64,000 nt of DNA from Flaccisagitta enflata (lineage: Eukaryota > Chaetognatha > Sagittoidea > Aphragmophora). Shown here piece by piece: positions 57,429 through 64,000 of this stretch (its first letter is position 1; each line of letters begins with the position of its first letter). The DNA lies in the NCBI GenBank assembly GCA_965153355.1, contig OZ231126.1, positions 68,758,001-68,822,000 of the forward strand. The letters are read 5' to 3'. The translations under genes and the position numbers were made by a program. Under the pieces are notes generated by a model. That model had not been told where the DNA came from and searched no databases. It was given only the letters and a program-made list of their open reading frames with translations.

Positions 57429-58830
57429 ATTCCCTGAGGTTTTATTGGTGAGTTATCATCGGCTTTTCATCGATAAATACCGATGGAACGTCCTCGGCAA
57501 AGACCGCGGAATCAGCTGACACAGCGAGTCAGTTTCTCAAAGAGAAAGGATTCATCATCATGGATCATGGATCATCATCAATCAATCGATCGATTTAAAC
57601 TCTGAATTTGTATGAATTTACTGATTTATTAATTCAGTATGTATTCTTTGCTTTACCCAGTCCTACTCTTGGGTTAGATTGAAAAAGAGTGATTTGGTTT
57701 CATTTTATGGAAAACAATGAGTGATGCGTGTATTTAATAGTCAGTGGGGGTTCACAAAAGGAACTGCTTATAGACTCGGTATACGCCACAGCTGATGGCC
57801 TGGTCATCGCTATCAAGTATCATCAATAAACATGCTTCATCGTCATCGGGAGAGGATGATTTTTCATTAAGCACTATGAAAAATAAAACTCATTAAATAC
57901 AAAAAGAATTGAAAAGGAAAAAAAATATGCTTTAAGTATTTATATGAAGGATTTATTTGGAGGAAGCTAATGAGAAGTGTGTTTTCGAATTCTGTCTAAA
58001 GATGTTTGCTAAGTTTTGATAAATGGAAAACTAGTAGTGATGCGCGTATCAATACGTCACTGAGCATTCACAAGGCCCTATTCCATCTATTTCCTGTCAT
58101 GGAAAACAAACCAATTGTCATCTCTATCATTATACGACAATTGAATATGAAAGGGGCTAAATATTAGGGGTCTAATATATAAACAAAATAAAAACGACAT
58201 GTATTAGATTTTAGAAATTCTGCCAAAGATTCTTTTTCACGGACCAAGCTTCATCATCGGCAATTTGGGTAGCGATGATTTGGGGTAAGGCCGGAGTTTC
58301 ATCATCGGAAATTCTGGTTGCGGTGATTATGGATAAAAAAAATTGCCTAAGGGTCAGAAACCCATGGTGGAACATATTGATAGCATATATTTGATATTTC
58401 AGATTGAGCCCAGATCAACATATCTCACTTCAATTGCCAATTTTGTCAAAGTACCAAAATATCAAGTTGACTCCAAATCGTTGCCGATCAACCGAGCTAA
58501 GTCAATCTGATTTAGAATCGGGCTAAAGAACGCTCGTACGCTGTTTTGACGAACGCGCTTCGCAGAGTTAGAATTTTTCATTCGAAATATGAGATAGAAA
58601 AATGAATTAAATTTTTTTTTAAATCGAGTTTTCGAGTGTTCACAATTCGGATCATGCCTTCTGTGTAGAGTAGAAAGCGATGGAGCCGTACTCGTTTACT
58701 ATTACAGGTGAGTGGGCGGAAAGGGTGTCAAAAGCCCTGACTTCAGCAATGATTTCGTAATAAGTGAAACAAAAGCTACGTGGACTTCGACCGTCTTGGT
58801 CGTTTTTAATGTATTTCCCGAGTAAAGCTG

Positions 58831-58832
<2 letters not shown>
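57429..58832. other. Noncoding DNA carrying two copies of the 33.2-kb repeat
   Basis: 57690-57770 and 57995-58110 resemble 33157-33270. CATCATCGG phrases recur near 57455, 58250 and 58300. GATCATGGATCATC duplication at 57555-57580. No coding signal. Confidence 0.55.
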
Positions 58833-58904
<72 letters not shown>

Positions 58905-58912
58905 GTGTGCGC

Positions 58913-58953
<41 letters not shown>

Positions 58954-59082
58954 TGTGCGCGCGCATGTGTGTTTACGCACGTGTGCGCGCGCACGTGTGC
59001 GCGTGTGTGTGTGTGTGTGTGTGTGCGCACGCGCGTGTGTGTGTGTGTACGCACGCGTGTCTGTGTGTGCACATTTATGCAC
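58833..59082. repeat. (GT)n satellite with GCGC interruptions
   Basis: GT tract interspersed with CGCGCGCATGTG and ACGTGTGCGCG, alternating purine-pyrimidine throughout, so prone to Z-DNA-like structure. Confidence 0.95.
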
Positions 59083-59086
59083 GCGC

Positions 59087-59089
<3 letters not shown>

Positions 59090-59174
<85 letters not shown>
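59090..59174. repeat. (CT)n microsatellite
   Basis: CT tract of about 85 bp. Confidence 0.97.
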
Positions 59175-59175
<1 letters not shown>

Positions 59176-59464
59176 AAGAAGAGCTGATTATGTCCAGCAT
59201 CGAATTTCCACAGGCGGGGCAAGTTGCACATCGCTTTCCTTTATGTCAACAATCAGTGTTTACGATGACGTCGAACTTCTTACACATCATTTTCCGAACA
59301 GCGTTACGCCAAAGACAGTATTGAAGACATAGAAGAATCAAGGTAGATAACTAGTTGTTGCTTGTAAATAGATAGTTATTGAATGGAAACGGGTACAGCA
59401 CTAAACCTAAATGTTATTCTACCTCTGCTATTTCTTTGACTCTCTGATATCGTATCAGTGAGTC

Positions 59465-59723
59465 TACAAACATTGGCGGGAACCGAGCCCGCGATATCAA
59501 CGAAAAAACGCCCGAAATTGAATCAGCATTGACATTTGAAAGGACGCTTCCATCGACATCTGACCAAGCGCAAGAATTGACGACACCGACATCAATGCTC
59601 GGGTCGAGGCTCCAGTCAGCGCCCAAATCTTCGGTTGAGTCGCAGCGTAGGTCCTTGCCCGAATCTTCGCCAGAACAGTCCCTTGATTCATCACCCGTAG
59701 AAGCGGAAGACACACATCACTAG
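59465..59723 (+). CDS. Possible terminal exon, Ser/Glu/Pro-rich
   Basis: An open frame without ATG runs after an in-frame TGA near 59443 to TAG at 59721. It encodes Ser/Pro/Glu/Thr-rich sequence ending SLDSSPVEAEDTHH. A pyrimidine-rich stretch and TATCAG at 59452-59458 could be a splice acceptor. The antisense strand is also open for 99 codons, so strand is uncertain. No family recognised. Confidence 0.22.
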
Positions 59724-60058
59724 TTCAAAGATGCGGCCGACTCAGATAATCACTACGCAAAAAGTTGAATGGACCAAGGCGTCGCGACCCGGAATTTCTG
59801 AATGCAACTGATGTTGTTCCAGTTTTTGATGCAGTCATGATCAAGCGGTAATCAAAATCATTTTGTTCATTATAACCTTCTACCTGTGCGGCAGGAGCAC
59901 GGGCAGGGGCAGTTTACATCTCGATCGATGGAAGGACCGACTATCCATTTGACGGTACCAAACGATGTTCGCACAAGTAGTTACGTGCAAAGAAGTGATG
60001 CAACGCATGTCATCACACGCACACGTACACGCACACCACACACCCCATATATACACAC

Positions 60059-60062
<4 letters not shown>
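59724..60062. other. Noncoding DNA, nothing recognised
   Basis: Only short ACACACG-type repeats near 60015-60055. Confidence 0.4.
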
Positions 60063-60128
<66 letters not shown>

Positions 60129-60134
60129 GACAGA
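60063..60134. repeat. (GA)n microsatellite
   Basis: GA tract with terminal CAGAGA units. Confidence 0.96.
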
Positions 60135-60701
60135 GAGTCATACAAACTCATAAAACATAGCAATGATGGTAGTGACGCTAGTAAATCAGTTGCTATGCAA
60201 TACTTGGGTGCTTCACACAGCAAAAGTTGGGACCGTGGAACACTCAGCATTTTGGAATTTTTGTATAGCAAACTTGATATTTAATATAAAACTTAAGTTT
60301 TGAGATAATATTGATATTTTTTTAAATAAATTTTATTATTTCATCTTTTTAAAATTGACTATCTGCTTACATGAAAACTTTCTTTAGTCTTTCTTAAAAG
60401 AATATTGTTTATTTTTATGAAATTTTTTTATTTTGAGCAATTGCAGACCTATAAATAGTTGCATATTCCTTCCAACCCCCCATGCAAGTGAGGGGGGGTG
60501 GGAATCTAGATGTTTGAAAATGGGCAAAAATATCAAAAGGTAGTAAAACACATTTGGTCTTACTAAAAAAGATATTTAGTTTCTAAATTAGTTTTTATTA
60601 TGAAAAATAAAATATGTCTATAAAGGAGGTATGTTGGAAAATATCACATGACTTTGACCTTGTGAGGGGAAAAATCAACTATATACATCTCTGAACAAAT
60701 G
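60135..60701. other. AT-rich noncoding DNA
   Basis: Nothing recognised; one G-run at 60491-60499. Confidence 0.4.
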
Positions 60702-60899
60702 AACAAGGCCGGATACACGGCTACCGAAGTCGCGTGCGGGTGGGCAGGGGCTATATTTGAGGTCACTAGACCATTTGGGCAAGAGCAGTGAGGTCCGAGA
60801 AATGAAATCATAAAAAAAAGTAAAACGGGACTGACCGACCAACCGACCGACGGACGGATGGACGTTCAAAGCGGGTTGTAGAGTCGCACGCGACTAAAA
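60702..60899 (+). repeat. Family A dispersed repeat, long-core subtype
   Basis: ACAAGGCCGGATACACGGC, AGTCGCGTGCGGGTGGGC, GAGGTCACTAGACCATTTGG, AAAAGTAAAACGGG, GACC tract, AAAGCGGGTTGTAGAGTCGC and a shortened end CACGCGACTAAAAA. Confidence 0.82.
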
Positions 60900-61160
60900 A
60901 AGTTATCAAAAATCATTCCCTTTTATTTTTAAGGTTAAGATCAAAGACAAACAAAAAATAATCAAAAAATTAAAAAAAAATTATCTAAAACAAAAGAAGG
61001 GATATTGCACTGCCAACTTTTGCAATGAGACGCACACAAAGCAACACTTCTGTACAACGTTTTGATCCTATATGTGCCGCCATAGTATCTCCACTTCCTC
61101 TCTCTCTCTCTGTCTCTTTCTCAGTCTCTCCGTCCCTCCTATATATGCCACCATTTATCT

Positions 61161-61240
<80 letters not shown>
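61161..61240. repeat. (CT)n microsatellite
   Basis: CT tract of about 80 bp; looser CTCTGTCTC lies upstream from 61099. Confidence 0.97.
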
Positions 61241-61243
<3 letters not shown>

Positions 61244-61338
61244 TGCTTCATTTTATCGGAACAGGCAATAAGCACCAAGCTGACGACATTTCCGCCGCTG
61301 CCATCTGATGGGCCACGAACTTTCTTCGCTGCGGCGAG

Positions 61339-61473
61339 ATGAGACTGCGCGGATTCACGACTACGCCCAACTTCCACATCATTACTTGTCATGCAGCGTT
61401 TATTGTCGGAAAAGTCGGAGGGCTAAAGAGACACGCCGACCAGAAACATGAAAACTTAAGCGGGGTCACATGA
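61339..61473 (+). CDS. Short open frame with a zinc-finger-like end
   Basis: ATG to TGA, 44 codons, open upstream to 61309. The segment CHAAFIVGKVGGLKRHADQKH has the C-x3-F ... L-x2-H-x4-H spacing seen in the second half of C2H2 fingers, but the first Cys is absent and the F-to-L gap is two residues too long. It could be a decayed finger of a host gene or retroelement, or chance. Confidence 0.2.
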   Translation: MRLRGFTTTPNFHIITCHAAFIVGKVGGLKRHADQKHENLSGVT

Positions 61474-61682
61474 GGCAAACCAACAACAACTATCAAGGTG
61501 CAAATGCGCCGAGAATAATGTTGCAGACAGGTAAGCCTGGGTGTTCAGCCCCAAGCTCAACCCCCCCACCCCCCCATGCTCATGGATGAACGGAAAAAGC
61601 CTTGTTAATCAAAACTAAAATAAAAAGGCAATCTTTGAAAGCAACTTCGATCTTTGAATACAGAGCGTTTGGAGCTCGGGTC

Positions 61683-61797
61683 ATGGCAGCGGAACAAAGA
61701 ACAAAGAACAAAGCAACGGCAGCAGCAACCAAAGATCCTCGCATGTTGATGACCCCAGAAGAACTGTGGAAGGAGTGTGAAGACATCACGGGCCAAA
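61683..61797 (+). CDS. Possible first coding exon
   Basis: ATG at 61683 opens a mixed-composition frame: MAAEQRTKNKATAAATKD, then PEELWKECEDITGQ. At 61797/61798 CCAAA|GTACGT is a plausible splice donor. Beyond it the frame continues to TAG at 61848 through CT-rich, intron-like sequence and then a (GT)n tract. Short Ala/Lys start plus acidic helix is compatible with a genuine N-terminus. No family recognised; next exon not found. Confidence 0.33.
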
Positions 61798-61857
61798 GTA
61801 CGTTTTCATTTCTCTCTTTTTCATCTCTCTGTGTTTGTAATTGTAGATAAACGAGGC

Positions 61858-61996
<139 letters not shown>

Positions 61997-62062
61997 GCAC
62001 GAACACGCACTCACTCCGTCTGTCCATCTGTCAGTTCCTCCGAGTCATTTCTGAATATTGTT

Positions 62063-62334
62063 GCAGACATGCAACTCTATAAGAGGCTCTGACCGTCCGT
62101 CCGTCCGTCCGTCCATCCGTCCGTCCGTGACCACGAGTCGAAAAGTGGGAAAACTAGCGTTTTTGAAGCTTTTTGTGTCTGGGTCTGAGTTGGGTGGGGC
62201 CTTGGGTGTGGATAGAGGTTGGCTTCCCCCTGCCCACCCGTCCGCAACGATATTGTGGCCCCGCGTCACTTGTCTGCACTTTTGCCCCTACCCAACCATC
62301 ATGTCTGTGGTGTTATGTATCTGGCCTTTTGGGC
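62063..62334 (-). repeat. Family A copy adjoining a fold-back module
   Basis: The end TTGCAGACATGCAACTCTATAAGAGG is at the left; then the GTCC tract, GAGTCGAAAAGTGGGAAAAC, a GTGTGGATAGAGG segment, CTGCCCACCCGTCCGCAACG and CACAATATCG-type sequence inverted. It adjoins the module at 62335. Confidence 0.7.
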
Positions 62335-62800
62335 AGCGGCCCCGAAGGGGCCGATGACCTATGCTTTCTCACATAGGGGAAATTTCTCCTTCTCCTTTTG
62401 GGCAGCGGCCCCGAAGGGGTCGATGACCTATGGGGAATTTTCTCCTCCTTCGTACCCCCCTCCCCCAGCCTCCAGGCCTATATCTCAGCCTGGAGACCCA
62501 TATCTCAGCCTGGAGGCCCATATCCCAGCCTCGAGGCCCAAATCCCAGTCTTGACGCCCAAATCCCACCCTCATGGCCCAAATCCCAACCCAAAGGCCCA
62601 GATTCCACTCTCTTGGGATTTGGGCGTCAAGACTGGGATTTGGGCCTCGAGGCTGGGATATGGGCCTCCAGGCTGAGATATGGGCCTCCAGGCTGAGATA
62701 TAGGCCTGGAGGCTGGGGGGAGGGGGGGTGCGGAGAAGGAGGAGAAAATTCCCCATATGTGTGAAAGCATAGGTCATCGACCCCTTCGGGGCCGCTGCCC
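62335..62800. repeat. Large near-perfect fold-back (inverted repeat)
   Basis: The left arm 62400-62567 (GGGCAGCGGCCCCGAAGGGG to CGCCCAAATCCCA) is nearly the exact reverse complement of 62614-62800 (TGGGATTTGGGCG to GGCCGCTGCCC), apart from an 11-12-bp insertion in the right arm. The spacer is 46 bp. Each arm includes about six 20-bp units with CCTCCAGGCC/CCTCGAGGCC palindromes. A second left-arm start lies directly upstream (62335-62399). Confidence 0.88.
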
Positions 62801-63304
62801 TGCTCCCCCTCAACTCATCTTAAGCAGGGCACGGGTACCGCTGACCATCTAACGCTTTTGCGACTATTCCTTCTCCTTCTTCTCCATCCCCCCCCTTGAG
62901 GCCCAAATGCTAGTCTCGAGGCTCAAATCCCAGCCTTGAGGCTGAAATCCCAGCCTTGAGGCTCAAACCAAAGCCTCAAAGCTCAAAACTGTGCCTCAAG
63001 GCTCAAATCCCAGCCCCAAGGCTGAAATCATAGTCTCGAGCCCCAAATCCTAGCCTCAAGGCTCAAATCCCAGTTTTCAAGCTAAAATCCCAGCCTTGAG
63101 GCTAAAATCCCAGCCTCATGGCTCAAATCTCAGCCTTAGGGCCCCAAATATAGCCTCCAGGCTCTAATTCAATCCTTGAGATTTGTATAACAGCATAGGT
63201 CATCGGTCCCTTCGGGGCCGCTGCCCCTCTAACCACCTCACACCCACAAACACTCACAAAGGGGCAACAGGTACCGCTGATTATCTAACGCTTTTGCGGC
63301 TATT
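62801..63304 (-). repeat. Second fold-back module, inverted, with 20-bp minisatellite
   Basis: GGGCACGGGTACCGCTGACC and ATCTAACGCTTTTGCGACTA (62826-62863) are the inverse lead-in of the first module. Then about 14 units of GCTCAAATCCCAGCCTTGAG (62895-63185), a closing arm ending GGGGCCGCTGCCC (63227) and a second inverse lead-in to TTTTGCGGCTA (63303). Confidence 0.82.
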
Positions 63305-63520
63305 TTGTTCTACAATGAAAAAAAATTGGATGTCCACATAACAGGGACCAGGATGAAAAGTGCCGAGCTTTTACTGACAAATCTCCGATACGAAGACGCT
63401 TTGACAGGAGCTGACGAGTTACGATTGAATATCCCGACAACGACAAGCCAACTTTTGCAGCAAGCGATTCAGGCTTTCTCGGAATTTGAGTCTGTTACCA
63501 TGAAGTTTTCCGTTGAATAG
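63305..63520 (+). CDS. Hypothetical 71-codon fragment, possibly an exon
   Basis: The frame starts TTG at 63305 and stops at TAG 63518-63520, which lies in the AGTCG end of a family A copy. The latter 55 residues look protein-like (SAELLLTNLRYEDALTGADE, then QLLQQAIQAFSEFESVTMKF), as in an alpha-helical domain. AACAGGGACCAG at 63339-63350 could hold a splice acceptor. It is squeezed between two repeats, so it may be a remnant of a host gene or transposon. No family recognised. Confidence 0.28.
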   Translation: MFYNEKKLDVHITGTRMKSAELLLTNLRYEDALTGADELRLNIPTTTSQLLQQAIQAFSEFESVTMKFSVE

Positions 63521-63641
63521 TCGATCACGCGACTACACCTTGTCATGTTGATCGCTCCTTATATCACTTTTTTGAACTGCAAGCGATAATCGCATTTCTG
63601 CCCCTGCCGCAACTGGGGTGCCGTGTATTTGGCCATGTTTC
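63518..63641 (-). repeat. Family A, decayed copy
   Basis: TAGTCGATCACGCGACTAC at one end, TGCCCCTGCCGCAACTGGGG and GCCGTGTATTTGGCCATGTT at the other. Confidence 0.65.
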
Positions 63642-64000
63642 ACTTATCAAGTTTTCAGATAGTTTATAGGTAATTTTCAATAGTTACAAGGGGTTGTAGC
63701 ATTGGGCGTATTATCTAGATACCATCGAGATATTCCCTATGTTATATCTCGATAATGTTCCCAATGCGACGACCTCTTAAATTGTTTTTCTTCCTTGAAT
63801 ATTTCATTTTACTTTATATCTGGTTTTGAATCATATTAGATCGGTTTTAGATGAACGATCATCACTATGTTGCTCTGCACGACCTGGCGCATGAAAATTC
63901 GTGCTTGCAATTTGTTTTAATTACATTTTAGTACACAAGGATGGTTTTACGCAAAAAGGACATCAAAGCTAGGAAATGAGTAACAAAAACCTCATTTGCA
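63642..64000. other. Noncoding DNA with a small nested hairpin
   Basis: GCATTGGG (63699-63706) pairs with CCCAATGC (63760-63767), and inside it ATCGAGATAT (63724-63733) pairs with ATATCTCGAT (63744-63753). Otherwise nothing recognised. Confidence 0.45.

Overview
This window looks like a repeat-dense stretch of an animal nuclear genome, most likely a marine or other invertebrate. No rRNA, tRNA, CRISPR array or recognisable complete host gene is visible. The evidence is many very long microsatellites ((GT)n, (CT)n, (GAAA)n, (AAC/ACC)n), minisatellites, nested transposons, and intron-like AT-rich DNA without dense coding. I cannot name the species.

The one large gene-bearing unit is a Ty3/gypsy LTR retrotransposon at 34241-52188. 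It has 851-bp and about 847-bp LTRs, an ATAT target duplication, an intact gag (36973-38331) and an intact pol (38253-43007) in the -1 frame. An in-frame G-GGA-AAC heptamer sits in the gag/pol overlap. Pol runs protease, RT, RNase H and integrase, with an unusual ~345-residue low-complexity insert between RNase H and integrase. The gag leader carries three in-frame 171-bp tandem repeats. The 3' LTR is split by an ~8.07-kb insertion (44011-52077) with 16-bp terminal inverted repeats and an ATCTAAG target duplication. That insertion holds further elements, including a 1.44-kb inverted-repeat element (46870-48308) and a 1.35-kb 21-bp-period minisatellite that is open on both strands.

A second LTR element (15537-17250) is only 1714 bp long. 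Its two 195-bp LTRs appear identical, it has a TCAG duplication, an abutting primer-binding-like site and a polypurine tract, and it has no coding capacity: a very young TRIM-like element.

The most striking feature is an abundant short repeat superfamily, called family A here, with about 30 full or partial copies. Typical copies begin ACAAGG plus a small hairpin, carry (GGAC/GACC)n in the middle, and end in a hairpin followed by TAAAAA. The stem sequence differs between copies but stays self-complementary, and it also stays complementary to a block near the 5' end. Some copies contain a fold-back module: inverted GGGCAGCGGCCCCGAAGGGG arms around 20-bp minisatellites. Other families include a GGGCGTGTTTCTAGT-ended MITE, a Tc1/mariner-like MITE, a hairpin MITE, and a direct-plus-inverted-repeat unit at 28774-30586.

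Layout: 1-13 kb, satellites and family A copies; 13-25 kb, fold-back modules and the small LTR element; 25-34 kb, minisatellites, the complex repeat unit and a possible small first exon at 33001; 34-52 kb, the nested retrotransposon; 52-64 kb, MITEs, family A copies, satellites and three or four possible host exons (59465, 61339, 61683, 63305), all weakly supported.
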